Source: Bacteroidota bacterium
GTDB lineage: Bacteria; Bacteroidota; Ignavibacteria; Ignavibacteriales; Ignavibacteriaceae
Direction of reading: 5' to 3'
Assembly (NCBI GenBank): GCA_021813585.1
Contig: JAKAJV010000121.1
Coordinates: 62,001-126,000 of the forward strand
Length of the DNA stretch: 64,000 bases
The notes beneath the pieces were generated by a model. The model worked only from the letters and a program-made list of their open reading frames with translations, ran no database searches and had not been told where the DNA came from. Of this stretch, positions 18,408 to 27,584 are shown piece after piece. A program made the translations under genes and the position numbers. Position 1 is the first letter of the stretch. Every line of letters begins with the position of its first letter.

Positions 18408-19205
18408 TTATGCATGTTTAAATTTAGAAGAAACCGGGAATGGGGGATCTAGAACCTCGTCGATACGGTCTCCGGCATAGAATACTTTTTCCAGGAACAA
18501 CCCGGATGGGGGTGCGGTATACTTTGCCGGCTCGCTCGATTTATTGTTTAAAAAATATTGCAGCTCGCTAAGAGTAATTTTTCCTCTTCCAACTTCTACC
18601 AGAACACCGACTATCCTTCTTACCATTTTCCAAAGAAAGTGAGAGCCGGAAATTCTTATCAGAATTAAATTGCCGTCTTCCTTCATTTGAATATTCTCTA
18701 TCAACACCTTAGTTGATTTCTCTTCCTTATCTTCATCGGCAAAGGAAGAGAAATCGTGCATCCCGGTAAAAGCTCCGGCAGCCGAGTACATTTTGTTAAA
18801 ATCCAGTTTATCTTTTACCCACCAAACGTAGTTCTTGCCGAAGGCAGTTCTCCTTTTGGAAATCTGGTAGATGTAGCTGCGCGATACTGCATCGTGCCTG
18901 GCATGAAATTTCGGATTAGTCTTTTCAACCTCAAGCAGGTTGATATCGTAAGGAAGCTTGTCGTTAAACTTCATTTTGATTATTTCCGGGGCGAGCATGG
19001 TTTTTACATCTAGATGCGCAACCTGGCATAATGCATGCACTCCGCTGTCGGTTCTTCCGGAGCCCTGTAAATCGCTTTTTGCACTATTAAAAATTTCTCC
19101 GGCAATTCTTAACAGTGTTCCCTGTATAGTCTTTGAATTTTGCTGCCTCTGCCAGCCGCTGTAGCGTGTGCCGTCGTATTCAATGTAAAGTTTGAATCGT
19201 GCCAT
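18408..19205 (-). CDS. truA: tRNA pseudouridine(38-40) synthase TruA
   Basis: The 265-residue protein has the full TruA pattern: an N-terminal YIEYDGTRYSGWQRQ, catalytic Asp D53 in GSGRTDSGVHAL, and HFLWKMVRRIVG near the C-terminal third. It isomerises uridines 38-40 in the tRNA anticodon stem-loop. It lies 27 bp upstream, in the same orientation, of nothing downstream on its strand for 200 bp, so it appears to be the last gene of the run queE to truA. Confidence 0.95.
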   Translation of the reverse strand: MARFKLYIEYDGTRYSGWQRQQNSKTIQGTLLRIAGEIFNSAKSDLQGSGRTDSGVHALCQVAHLDVKTMLAPEIIKMKFNDKLPYDINLLEVEKTNPKFHARHDAVSRSYIYQISKRRTAFGKNYVWWVKDKLDFNKMYSAAGAFTGMHDFSSFADEDKEEKSTKVLIENIQMKEDGNLILIRISGSHFLWKMVRRIVGVLVEVGRGKITLSELQYFLNNKSSEPAKYTAPPSGLFLEKVFYAGDRIDEVLDPPFPVSSKFKHA

Positions 19206-19232
19206 AACTATATTTTTTTAAATCCATGTTTA

Positions 19233-19769
19233 TCAGCTTAGTACCTTAAAGCCAATTGGATTTTTAGGTTTCTCTTTTTCCGTTATTAATTCTTTTATTG
19301 CTTCGAATATCAGTTGTATTTGTTCTTCCTGTTCCTTAAACTTTTCTTTTGTCTCACGTTCAAGCCTTTTAAGTCTACGGCTTAATTCTTCATTGCTTTG
19401 CAAAAATTTTCTTAATTGAACAAATGCTCTCATAATAGCGATATTAACCATAATAGCATGTTGACTGTTCAAAACGCTGGATAACATAGCAACACCTTGC
19501 TCACTAAAAACGAATGGCGGATATTTGGAATGTTGACCTCTTTTTAAGGTCACAAATTGTGACCTTAAAGAACGATATTCATCAAGAGTAAGTTGGAACA
19601 TAAAATCTTCAGGAAATCGTTCTGCATTTCTTCTAACAGCCTGTTTAAGTACTCGGGTCTCCACACCGTACAATTCAGCAAGATCGGAATCCAGCATAAC
19701 TTTTTCTTTCCTTATCAAAAAAATCTTTCCTGTTATTCTTTCGAGTGGAATTTTGGTTTCCGTCTCCAT
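19233..19769 (-). CDS. ORF6N domain DNA-binding protein
   Basis: The 178-residue protein has an N-terminal ORF6N domain: IFLIRKEKVMLDSDLAELYG, VLKQAVRRNAERFPEDFMF and FVFSEQGVAMLSSVL. A charged C-terminal coiled coil follows (LSRRLKRLERETKEKFKEQ). ORF6N/KilA-N proteins occur in phages and as accessory genes in Bacteroidota chromosomes. It sits between truA and queD, both housekeeping genes, which suggests an acquired accessory gene. Its target and role are unknown. Confidence 0.9.
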   Translation of the reverse strand: METETKIPLERITGKIFLIRKEKVMLDSDLAELYGVETRVLKQAVRRNAERFPEDFMFQLTLDEYRSLRSQFVTLKRGQHSKYPPFVFSEQGVAMLSSVLNSQHAIMVNIAIMRAFVQLRKFLQSNEELSRRLKRLERETKEKFKEQEEQIQLIFEAIKELITEKEKPKNPIGFKVLS

Positions 19770-19791
19770 ATAGAGGCCTTTTATTAAAAGA

Positions 19792-20220
19792 TTATTTTAA
19801 CGAAATTTCTTCCTCGGCGTAGTCGTCGGGCGTCTCGCAGACCCTAATTTTAATCTTATGAATGTTTGGAGGGAGCTTAACTTTCTTGATTTCATTTAAA
19901 AAGAACATTGTAATATTTTCAACTGTGGATTGGAAATTAACAATTACCCGTTTAGAATTCATTTTCTCCAGGAACTCTATTACTTGCTTGTCCTCTTCAT
20001 AAACTAGGAAGGCGTGGTCCATTTTCTCAACCAGCGGATCGATGGCATCTCTTAGATGATAATAATCCATCACCATCCCGTTTTCCAAAACATCGCCTTC
20101 AACTTCCACCAGCAATTTGTATGAGTGCCCGTGGATGTTTTTGCATTTTCCGAAATGTTCCGGCAGGCGGTGCCCCATTTCCCAGTTAAATTCTTTTGCT
20201 ATTCTCATTTTATTATTCAA
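19792..20220 (-). CDS. queD: 6-carboxy-5,6,7,8-tetrahydropterin synthase QueD
   Basis: The 142-residue protein is a PTPS-family enzyme. Zinc-binding histidines appear in MGHRLPEHF and in NIHGHSYKLLVEVEG, and the catalytic cysteine is in FGKCKNIHGH. It converts dihydroneopterin triphosphate to carboxytetrahydropterin, the second step of the 7-deazaguanine (queuosine) pathway. queE, the next enzyme, lies 650 bp upstream on the same strand, separated by the toxin-antitoxin pair. A second in-frame ATG four codons in (20208) is an equally possible start. Confidence 0.93.
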   Translation of the reverse strand: MNNKMRIAKEFNWEMGHRLPEHFGKCKNIHGHSYKLLVEVEGDVLENGMVMDYYHLRDAIDPLVEKMDHAFLVYEEDKQVIEFLEKMNSKRVIVNFQSTVENITMFFLNEIKKVKLPPNIHKIKIRVCETPDDYAEEEISLK

Positions 20221-20255
20221 TCATATTAATTAAAGGAAAATCTGCTTCAGTTATA

Positions 20256-20558
20256 TTACAGCTTTAATCTATCAGGATTTTGTCGTGAATCGAACATGGC
20301 TAAAATTTTTATTACTTCATCCTCAAACAAGTAATATATAACATTATGTTTTGTTAATACAGATTTTCTCACATTTTTCTTTATTTCAGTCTTTGCGTAC
20401 AACCTTGGATTGATAGAAATTAGATTTAATCTTTTGTCAAGCTTACGAAAGAAATTAATTATTTCCTTTTCAGACCATTCTTCTTCAAGATATTTTAAGA
20501 TTAAGTGCAACTCTTTCAGAGCATTTTCCGTCCAGAAGATTTTATATCCATTTCCCAT
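20256..20558 (-). CDS. RelE/ParE-type toxin
   Basis: The 100-residue protein has the compact ParE/RelE layout: a starting strand (YKIFWTENALKEL), a helical hairpin (LKYLEEEWSEKEI), and the terminal strands RKSVLTKHNVIYYLFEDEVIKIL followed by DSRQNP. The DxRQNP ending is typical of plasmid-stabilisation toxins of this superfamily. Whether it targets gyrase (ParE) or mRNA (RelE) is not clear. Its start overlaps the antitoxin gene by 17 bp. Confidence 0.85.
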   Translation of the reverse strand: MGNGYKIFWTENALKELHLILKYLEEEWSEKEIINFFRKLDKRLNLISINPRLYAKTEIKKNVRKSVLTKHNVIYYLFEDEVIKILAMFDSRQNPDRLKL

Positions 20559-20772
20559 ATTCTTTTTTTACTTCTTCGTGTGGAATTATTCTCCCCATCT
20601 TAACATCCTCCAGTCCTTTTTCTATTGAAGCTTTTTCTTCATCTGTTATCTCATCCCACCAATCTGTTTTATGCTGAGCTTCTTTCAACATTTTTATTCT
20701 TTCTATAATCGAATCATCTTTTATCGTCATTATCCATTCAATTAATTCACGTTTTGCGCTTTCCATATTCAT
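20542..20772 (-). CDS. Antitoxin of the RelE/ParE module
   Basis: I chose the ATG at 20772 (76 residues) because GAGGG lies six bases upstream; the longer frame to 20835 has no such signal. The protein is helical with a short linker region, WWDEITDEEKASIEKGLED followed by KMGRIIPHEEVKKEYGKW. That tail is typical of the small antitoxins paired with ParE/RelE toxins in Bacteroidota. It precedes and overlaps the toxin, the usual type II order. No separate DNA-binding domain is obvious. Confidence 0.75.
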   Translation of the reverse strand: MNMESAKRELIEWIMTIKDDSIIERIKMLKEAQHKTDWWDEITDEEKASIEKGLEDVKMGRIIPHEEVKKEYGKWI

Positions 20773-20877
20773 GTTGCCCTCGTTAGTTATTACAGTAAAA
20801 CTTAAATAAATTTTTTCGAAAAGACAACGCAGCAATATGAGGCTCTACTTTTCTAAGCTGCTGATTAAAAATTCTCA

Positions 20878-21516
20878 TTAAACACCTTTTGTGTTTGGTT
20901 CCCAAATAAATTTATGTAATTGAAGCTGGAAGCGGACATCCAATTTATCTTCGAGCATCCACTCTACAAGTCTTACCGGCTGAAGCATTCCGAACACGAC
21001 CGAGAAGAGCACCGTGCATTTTTCCGTAAGGTTGTATTTTTGAATTATATCTTTTGTCCACTCGTAGTCTTCCCTGGAGCCGATTACGAATTTAACTTCA
21101 TCGAAAGATTTTAGATAGCCGGTATTTTGATAAAGGTTTTTCTTCACCATTCCGCTCGAAGGGCATTTAAGATCCATTATTATTTTTACGCGGGCATCAA
21201 TATCTTTAATTGGAAGACTGCCGCCGGTTTCCAGCATAACATCAAAGCCTTTTTCGCAAAGACGCCTCATCAGCTCAAGGCTTTCATGCTGAACAAGAGG
21301 CTCGCCGCCGGTAATTTCAACAAGCTTGCAGCCGAAGCGCTCTACTTCGGCAATTATTTCGTCTATGTTAAAATCCTTTCCTTCATAAAATGCGTATTCG
21401 GTATCGCAGTAAGTGCACCTAAGGTTGCAGTAAGTAAGCCGCACAAATACGCACGGCAGCCCGGCTCTAGTGCTTTCTCCCTGAATTGAATAATATATTT
21501 CATTTATTTTAAGCAT
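20878..21516 (-). CDS. queE: 7-carboxy-7-deazaguanine synthase QueE (radical SAM)
   Basis: The 212-residue protein starts INEIYYSIQGESTRAGLPC. It carries the radical-SAM cluster motif as C30, C34 and C37 (YCNLRCTYCDTEYAF), and then VEITGGEPLVQ, which binds SAM. It converts carboxytetrahydropterin to 7-carboxy-7-deazaguanine. With QueD it gives two consecutive steps to preQ0; queC, queF and queA are not in the window. I looked for a preQ1 riboswitch upstream and saw none. Confidence 0.95.
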   Translation of the reverse strand: MLKINEIYYSIQGESTRAGLPCVFVRLTYCNLRCTYCDTEYAFYEGKDFNIDEIIAEVERFGCKLVEITGGEPLVQHESLELMRRLCEKGFDVMLETGGSLPIKDIDARVKIIMDLKCPSSGMVKKNLYQNTGYLKSFDEVKFVIGSREDYEWTKDIIQKYNLTEKCTVLFSVVFGMLQPVRLVEWMLEDKLDVRFQLQLHKFIWEPNTKGV

Positions 21517-21646
21517 ATATAATAGGGAAAATCAATACTTTTGATAAAACGGCCACACAAATTACTAAACTTAGATTTGACATCAAATCATTCATTCCAT
21601 ATATTTGGTGGCAATTTTTCAAAATCTATTTAAAGGTTTTTACGTT

Positions 21647-21910
21647 ATGGCAAGTCATAAATCGGCAAAGAAAAGAATTAGAACTACGGAACGGAAACGC
21701 AATGTTAACAAGATGGTTGAGTCTGAGATAAAGACAATGGTAAAAAAAGTTCTTGCTGAAACCGAAAAGGAACAAGCCGAGAAATATTATAAAGAAGCAG
21801 TTGCATTATTAGACAGAAGCGCTACAAAAGGCAAAATAAAGAACAATACCGCTTCGAGAAAAAAAGCTGCATTAACGAAACATTTAAATAGCTTACAGAC
21901 GGCAAAATAG
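21647..21910 (+). CDS. rpsT: 30S ribosomal protein S20
   Basis: The ATG at 21647 gives 87 residues starting MASHKSAKKRIRTTERKRN, the typical S20 N-terminus; the longer open frame from 21605 is not conserved. The rest is a basic helical bundle ending HLNSLQTAK. S20 binds 16S rRNA early in small-subunit assembly. It is monocistronic and followed by a strong terminator. Confidence 0.96.
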   Translation: MASHKSAKKRIRTTERKRNVNKMVESEIKTMVKKVLAETEKEQAEKYYKEAVALLDRSATKGKIKNNTASRKKAALTKHLNSLQTAK

Positions 21911-21941
21911 TTTGTTACGCTAACTTACCCTTGTGTCATAT

Positions 21942-21975
21942 AAGGCTCTCCTTAATTGGTAGAGCCTTTTTTTAT
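21942..21975 (+). terminator. Intrinsic terminator after rpsT
   Basis: AAGGCTCT at 21942-21949 pairs with AGAGCCTT at 21961-21968 around an 11-nt loop and runs into a T tract. The convergent nucleotidyltransferase gene on the minus strand ends one base beyond it. Confidence 0.9.
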
Positions 21976-23481
21976 TTATAACTCTTCTACAGCATCTATC
22001 CCTTCCGGCATGGGCAAATAAAACCTTATCGGCTGGATAGAGCCGTCTCTCTTTACTAACCGGTCTACCCGCTTGTTTATAATTACACTATGCTCAATGT
22101 GCACGTCGTCCTCAATTATGGAGCCGAAAATATAGCTGGTACCTTTTATTAAAACATTCTTCCCTATTCTCAGGGGATACTCGTCGCTGCCGGTCATGTT
22201 AACGCTTGATTCAATTCTGGCATTGTTCCCTATTATTATGTTCCCCTTGATAATATCCCCCGATAGGATTTCTACAAAGTCGCCAATCTTAAATGTTTGC
22301 TTAGGAAAGCATGAAAGGTGAACATTCTGCAATACCGTAACGTTCTTTCCGAAATGAACATTCCCTTTAACGTAAGTATTCTTGCCAAGCTCAAGGTTAT
22401 AGTTCGGTTTAACTCCTTTACCAATGTGTACTCCCTTGCCGATGCTGATATCCAGCGGAATATTTTCTTTATCCATCTCGATTATTTCATCAACTACGGA
22501 TTCATCAATAAAGAAATCATCCGGGTCATCAATTGCAATAATGTCCTTCAGCTTTTCATATACTTTTTTCCTTGCAACTGCCTCCATTTCCTTAAGCACG
22601 GACTTATTGTTAAACCCCATCACTACGTATTGCTCGCGGGGGCTTACCGCATTTACAGTGTAGCCGTGTTTGTTAAAAATCGAAATCAAATCGGTAATAT
22701 AGATTTCCTTCTGTACGTTGTTGCTGGAAATAGAATGTACAAGCTCGTTCAGCTTTTTAAACTTAAATGCGTAAACTCCGGAATTGAATTCATTGTTTTC
22801 TATTAATTCTTTTTTAGAGTAGGAATAAGGCTTGTTGTTGAAGATTACCTTATACGGTTTGTCGTCTGATAAAGATAAGATGTCTTTGTGCTCGATAATT
22901 TCGATAACCTTACCCAAGTCCTTTCCGGAAGGCTTGCCGTCATCGTCAATTTCTTTTACGCGCAGTATCCTACCGTAGGAATTATCTGCCGGGTTGCCTT
23001 CAAAAATGCCGGTTAAAACCATCATGTCGCTTTCGGTCTTAATAAACTCTTCCCTAAAGCTTCCTATGGTTGAGGAATCGATTAAGCCCATGTCGCCCGG
23101 CAGCACGTATACATTTCCGTCAAAAACTTTTCCGTCAATTTTTTCCAGGGCAACCTGCACTGCATGGCCTGTGCCGTTCTGCGAAATTTGATATGCATAG
23201 AGAGTGGATTTTCTTTTGCCGATAACTTCTATTACATCTTTTGCCTTAATGCCGACGACCAGCAAAATGTTAATCTCGTTTATGCCTACACGGCATGCAT
23301 TATATACCCTCTCAACCGTTGGTATTCCCCAAATCTTATGCAGCATTTTCGATTTGTGGGACTTTATTCTTTTACCGTGGCCGGCAGCTAAGATAATGGC
23401 CGCTTCATTTACATTGTAGTTGAATTCAGACGACAACAGGCTGATTGAGTTAAATACTTCTTGCTGCTCTTGTATTTCCAT
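21976..23481 (-). CDS. GlmU-like nucleotidyltransferase with left-handed beta-helix
   Basis: The 501-residue protein has an NTP-transferase domain at about 25-280, with the nucleotide loop IILAAGHGKRIKSHKSKMLH, NGTGHAVQVAL and YVLPGDMGL. A left-handed beta-helix follows (hexapeptides such as IGKGVHIGKGVKP and IGKNVLIKGTSYI). This is the layout of GlmU, which makes UDP-GlcNAc. However the first 28 residues are an extra N-terminal extension. The C-terminal acetyl-CoA-binding end of true bifunctional GlmU is not evident, because the chain stops in RFYLPMPEGIDAVEEL. I therefore call only a UDP-sugar pyrophosphorylase-like enzyme. Confidence 0.8.
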   Translation of the reverse strand: MEIQEQQEVFNSISLLSSEFNYNVNEAAIILAAGHGKRIKSHKSKMLHKIWGIPTVERVYNACRVGINEINILLVVGIKAKDVIEVIGKRKSTLYAYQISQNGTGHAVQVALEKIDGKVFDGNVYVLPGDMGLIDSSTIGSFREEFIKTESDMMVLTGIFEGNPADNSYGRILRVKEIDDDGKPSGKDLGKVIEIIEHKDILSLSDDKPYKVIFNNKPYSYSKKELIENNEFNSGVYAFKFKKLNELVHSISSNNVQKEIYITDLISIFNKHGYTVNAVSPREQYVVMGFNNKSVLKEMEAVARKKVYEKLKDIIAIDDPDDFFIDESVVDEIIEMDKENIPLDISIGKGVHIGKGVKPNYNLELGKNTYVKGNVHFGKNVTVLQNVHLSCFPKQTFKIGDFVEILSGDIIKGNIIIGNNARIESSVNMTGSDEYPLRIGKNVLIKGTSYIFGSIIEDDVHIEHSVIINKRVDRLVKRDGSIQPIRFYLPMPEGIDAVEEL

Positions 23482-23559
23482 TGGTAAACTTCCTATTGCT
23501 AGTTCTCGTTAAAAATATTTTTTTGAAAAAATTAAACATTGCACCGGCTATTTGCAAAT

Positions 23560-24735
23560 TTAAGCGGACTGTTCCGCAGAATTTTTTACATTATACATTA
23601 CTGCCGCCAGAAGCGAAATTAAAAATGAAAATTCGATTGAAAGAACGGGCGAATCTATAAAGCCGGCAGTTACAGCAGATAAAACAAGACCGGCGGACCC
23701 CAGCAGTATGCCCAGGGCTATTTGCTTATAATCTTTATCTATCAGCTTCTTCTTCAACAAAGAAGCCGAATAATAACATACGGCGAAGATAAGGGCCAGG
23801 AAAGCAAGCAAGCCAAAAATTCCGCTTTCAAAATAAACCTGTATAAAATCGTTATGCCAGCTTCCTATGCCCTTATCCGAAAGCTCATCTTTATATGGGA
23901 ATATATTGTGGAATGTTCTAGGCCCGAACCCTATAGCCGGATGACTAAACGCCAGCACTTCCGCGCCGCGCAGTAAAATATTTCTGTCCGATAAAGCAGC
24001 CGGGTGCTCTACCCTTTGTGTAACTTCTGCCTTGTTGTTGTTGAATGAAATTAAAGTAATAACCGCAGTAAGAATTATAATTATCAGCGCGGATTTGATG
24101 TTTATCTTCCTTAAAGAAATCCCGGCTATAAAAAGGAGCCCGGCAATTGCAATATTGGTCCTGCCCATAGAAGTTATTATACCGGATAAAACCAAAGCGA
24201 TTGCAAGCGACCAGGCTTCGAGCATAAACTTTTTATTAAAAGAAAAAGGCAGTGCGATAAAAACTCCCAGTGCCGCCAGCAGGTAAGATGAAAAAGTTGC
24301 GTAGCCCGATGAAAAAGACTGCGCCCTGTCTACAATCTTTAGATTGAACAACACCAATCCTATCAAGGCAATTGCTGCCGCCGAGATAATAAACGAATAA
24401 GCGGCAGTCTTAACTCTGTCTTTGCCGAACGCTTTTAAGTAATAGCTGAATGCGAAGAAGCTGAAATAAAACAAGGCATCCTTGTACAGCGATTGAACGC
24501 TTACGGAAGGATACTGCGAAAAGATAATAGATATAATTCTAATTAATCCGAAGATTAAAATGAGGCCGGCAAAAATATCCAGTGCCTTCCTTTTATTGTT
24601 AACGCTTTCCATCAGCCAGCAAACCGAAAGCAAGCCCGCAAAGAGCTGGAGTAAAAAAAGCGACAGCGACAAGCTGGCAACTGCCGCAATCAGCAAATAA
24701 AACAAAAAATTCTTATTTATCCTGGTTTCTATCAT
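23560..24735 (-). CDS. O-antigen ligase / polymerase family membrane protein
   Basis: The 391-residue protein has about ten to twelve hydrophobic segments. The conserved Wzy_C region is seen in HPAIGFGPRTFHNIFP and GSWHNDFIQVYFESGIFGLLAF, including the family His in WHNDF. Such proteins (WaaL/Wzy-like) transfer or polymerise undecaprenyl-linked glycans on the periplasmic side. It is divergent from an MsbA-like exporter and a glycosyltransferase, consistent with a surface-glycan locus. Ligase versus polymerase cannot be decided. Confidence 0.85.
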   Translation of the reverse strand: MIETRINKNFLFYLLIAAVASLSLSLFLLQLFAGLLSVCWLMESVNNKRKALDIFAGLILIFGLIRIISIIFSQYPSVSVQSLYKDALFYFSFFAFSYYLKAFGKDRVKTAAYSFIISAAAIALIGLVLFNLKIVDRAQSFSSGYATFSSYLLAALGVFIALPFSFNKKFMLEAWSLAIALVLSGIITSMGRTNIAIAGLLFIAGISLRKINIKSALIIIILTAVITLISFNNNKAEVTQRVEHPAALSDRNILLRGAEVLAFSHPAIGFGPRTFHNIFPYKDELSDKGIGSWHNDFIQVYFESGIFGLLAFLALIFAVCYYSASLLKKKLIDKDYKQIALGILLGSAGLVLSAVTAGFIDSPVLSIEFSFLISLLAAVMYNVKNSAEQSA

Positions 24736-24895
24736 ATAAGATTTTTTTCCGGGTTCAATTGAATTATTAAGCGATGAATTATTTACGGCAGAAAGATCTT
24801 TTCATAATTCTCTTTAGGGCAGCCCGCGCTAACCGGTGTTTTTTTCAAATATAGGCTATTTTTTATATATTGTCGCCGAATTTATAAAAGGTTGT

Positions 24896-26716
24896 ATGAA
24901 AGTATTTCTGCGTTTCTTCAAATATACTAAAAATTATATTAGGCCGTTAATTTTAGCAAATGCGATGATGCTGCTGTATGTTCTGTTCAGTCTGCTTTCC
25001 ATTACATTGATCATGCCGTTTATCGATCTGCTTTTTAACCAGGGCTCTCAAAAAGTTCAGCTGCCGAAGCACTTCAGCGTTTTCGATATTAAGGATTACC
25101 TAACCTACCAGCTTTCGGTGCTTACCTCCCAATACACAAAGCTGGAACTTGTAACCTACCTCTGCATTACGATGATTGTCGTCTTCCTTTTGAAAAATCT
25201 TTTTTCTTACCTCCAGACTTATTTTATGTCTACAGTTGAGCAGGGAATGATTAAAGATATAAGGGGTGACCTTTATACCCATTTCCACAAGCTCTCGTTA
25301 AGCTACTTTACCGAGGAGAAAAAGGGAATACTGATCTCGAGAATTATAAACGACGTCCAGATAATTAAAGACTCGATGATCGCAGTAATCAACAGCATGT
25401 TCCGGGACCCGACGGTTATCGTTTCCTTCAGCATTGTGCTGTTTATTTTTAACTGGCAGCTTACGCTTTTAATTTATGCCATACTTCCCATTACCGGAAT
25501 CTTCCTGGCTAAGATCGGCAATTCACTTAAGCGGAGAAGCATTAAGTCGCAGGAGAAAATAGCCGATATTATGTCTATACTTGACGAGACCTTCGGCGCA
25601 ATGCGCATAGTAAAAGCATTCGGTATGGAAGACTATGAGATAAAAAAATTCGATAAGGAAGAAACGCGTTACTTCTCTCTTTTAACCAGCCTTGTAAGAA
25701 GAAGAGCTCTTGCAGCCCCTATTACAGAGTTTATCGGCGTCATATCCGTAACGATAATTCTTTATTTTATCGGCAGCAAAATAGTGCAGGGCAAAAGCGA
25801 TATAACTCCCGGGATCTTCTTTGCATACCTCGGCATCTTTTTCCAGATGATGCCATCATTAAAGCTTTTCGGACAGGTGTTCAACAGTATTAAGGAAGGT
25901 ACGGCAGCCTCGGAAAGAGTATTTGCTATACTGGATACCAAGCCGCAAATTTTCGATGCGCCGGACGCTGCTGAAATTAAATGTATAAATGAAAAGATAG
26001 AATTGCAGAATGTAAACTTCAGGTACGAAAAGGATAAGGAGATTTTAAAAAATATCAATCTCCAAATTCACAAAGGCGAAGTGGTTGCAATAGTCGGTCC
26101 CAGCGGCGCGGGCAAATCTACACTTGTAGATCTCATCCCCAGGTTTTACGATGTGGACAACGGTGCAATATTAATAGACGGGGCCGATATCAGAAAACTG
26201 AAGAACAAGTCGCTGCTAAATTTAATCGGCATCGTTACCCAGGAAACAATTTTATTTAACGATACGATCCGGAATAACATTTCATATGGCTCGCAGAGCC
26301 TGCCCGAGGAAAAAATTGTGGAGGCGGCAATGGCTGCCAATGCCCATAATTTTATTACGGAGCTTTCCCACGGCTACGATACCGTAATCGGCGACAGGGG
26401 CGTAAAGCTTTCCGGCGGTGAAAGGCAAAGGATTTCCATAGCGCGCGCTCTGCTCAAAAATCCTCCCATACTAATACTTGACGAAGCGACTTCATCACTC
26501 GATACGGAATCCGAAACGCTTGTTCAAATGGCGATAGAGAGACTGATGAAGGGAAGGACATCAATAGTAATTGCCCACCGGCTTTCCACTACACAGAACG
26601 CAGATAGGATTGTGGTGCTGAATGAAGGCGAGATAGTGGAGACAGGCACCCATTCAGAATTGATGATGCTTGGCGGGCTGTATAACAAACTGTTCAACAT
26701 GCAATTTAAACTTTAA
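24896..26716 (+). CDS. ABC exporter, MsbA-like (fused permease and ATPase)
   Basis: The ATG at 24896 (606 residues) begins MKVFLRFFKYTKNYIRP; the open frame extends back to a GTG at 24836. Residues to about 345 hold six transmembrane helices. The nucleotide-binding domain has Walker A GPSGAGKST, signature LSGGERQRISIARAL, Walker B ILILDEATSSLD and the switch His in IVIAHRLS. It is a homodimeric half-transporter of the MsbA/lipid-exporter class. Lipid A-core, glycolipid or another amphiphile is possible. It is followed 5 bp later by a glycosyltransferase and divergent from the O-antigen ligase-like gene. Confidence 0.93.
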   Translation: MKVFLRFFKYTKNYIRPLILANAMMLLYVLFSLLSITLIMPFIDLLFNQGSQKVQLPKHFSVFDIKDYLTYQLSVLTSQYTKLELVTYLCITMIVVFLLKNLFSYLQTYFMSTVEQGMIKDIRGDLYTHFHKLSLSYFTEEKKGILISRIINDVQIIKDSMIAVINSMFRDPTVIVSFSIVLFIFNWQLTLLIYAILPITGIFLAKIGNSLKRRSIKSQEKIADIMSILDETFGAMRIVKAFGMEDYEIKKFDKEETRYFSLLTSLVRRRALAAPITEFIGVISVTIILYFIGSKIVQGKSDITPGIFFAYLGIFFQMMPSLKLFGQVFNSIKEGTAASERVFAILDTKPQIFDAPDAAEIKCINEKIELQNVNFRYEKDKEILKNINLQIHKGEVVAIVGPSGAGKSTLVDLIPRFYDVDNGAILIDGADIRKLKNKSLLNLIGIVTQETILFNDTIRNNISYGSQSLPEEKIVEAAMAANAHNFITELSHGYDTVIGDRGVKLSGGERQRISIARALLKNPPILILDEATSSLDTESETLVQMAIERLMKGRTSIVIAHRLSTTQNADRIVVLNEGEIVETGTHSELMMLGGLYNKLFNMQFKL

Positions 26717-26721
26717 TATTT

Positions 26722-27570
26722 ATGAAGGTATCCGGCTTTACTATTATAAAGAACGGGGTGAAGTATTTTTATCCTTTTAAAGAGGCTATCCTTTCCATTC
26801 TGCCGCTGTGCGATGAAGTTATTGTAAATGTCGGCGACTCCGAAGACAACACACTCGAAATAATCGAGTCGATTAAAAGCGATAAAATAAAAATTATAAA
26901 AAGCGTGTGGGATATGAGCCTGCGTGAGAACGGGGAGCTCCTTTCAACCGAGACAAACCGCGCATTAAAAGAGTGTACCGGCGAGTGGTGCGTGTATATT
27001 CAGGCGGATGAAGTACTGCACGAAAAATTTATTCCCGCAGTTAATACAGCAATGGAAAGGTTTAAGAATAACCCGGACGTTGAAGGTTTAAGATTCCGCT
27101 ACAAACATTTTTACGGCAGCTATGATTATTATCAGGATAATTATAGGAACTGGTATATAAAAGAATGCCGGGTTATTAAGAATAATCCCGGTATCGTTTC
27201 ATGGGGAGATGCAATGGATTTCCGCCATAAGGACGGTTCTAAAATTATCAGCGCCGATATTAAGGCAGAGATATATCATTACGGTTACGTGCGGCCGCCG
27301 GATACTTTAACAAGGAAGCGGATCGACTTCCAGAAATTGTACGGCACCGACGAAGAGGTTGTAAAATTTGCCGAATCAATTATTACTTACGACGACCTGG
27401 GGAACCTGAAAAAGTTTAACGAAACCCACCCGGCCGTAATGCTGGAAAGAGAGAGACAGTGCAACTGGAACTTTGATGCGGGGCTGGATAAGCAGCCGCC
27501 TGATTGGATGAGAAAAATTTTAATTTTCATGCATCCGCTTACCAAAAGATTAAAAGCCTTGTTGAAATAA
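26722..27570 (+). CDS. Glycosyltransferase family 2 protein
   Basis: The 282-residue protein has a GT-A N-terminus, SGFTIIKNGVKYFYPFKEA then CDEVIVNVGDSEDNTLEI. The nucleotide-sugar metal-binding region is YIQADEVLHE, in the position of the DxD motif. This is typical of small GT2 enzymes of cell-surface glycan synthesis. It starts 5 bp after the ABC exporter and is surely co-transcribed with it. Confidence 0.88.
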   Translation: MKVSGFTIIKNGVKYFYPFKEAILSILPLCDEVIVNVGDSEDNTLEIIESIKSDKIKIIKSVWDMSLRENGELLSTETNRALKECTGEWCVYIQADEVLHEKFIPAVNTAMERFKNNPDVEGLRFRYKHFYGSYDYYQDNYRNWYIKECRVIKNNPGIVSWGDAMDFRHKDGSKIISADIKAEIYHYGYVRPPDTLTRKRIDFQKLYGTDEEVVKFAESIITYDDLGNLKKFNETHPAVMLERERQCNWNFDAGLDKQPPDWMRKILIFMHPLTKRLKALLK

Positions 27571-27584
27571 AACCGGTAATTCTT

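Noticed and set aside
21517-21646. preQ1 riboswitch upstream of queE
   Set aside because: I saw no hairpin followed by an A-rich pseudoknot partner near the start codon; queD also lacks one.
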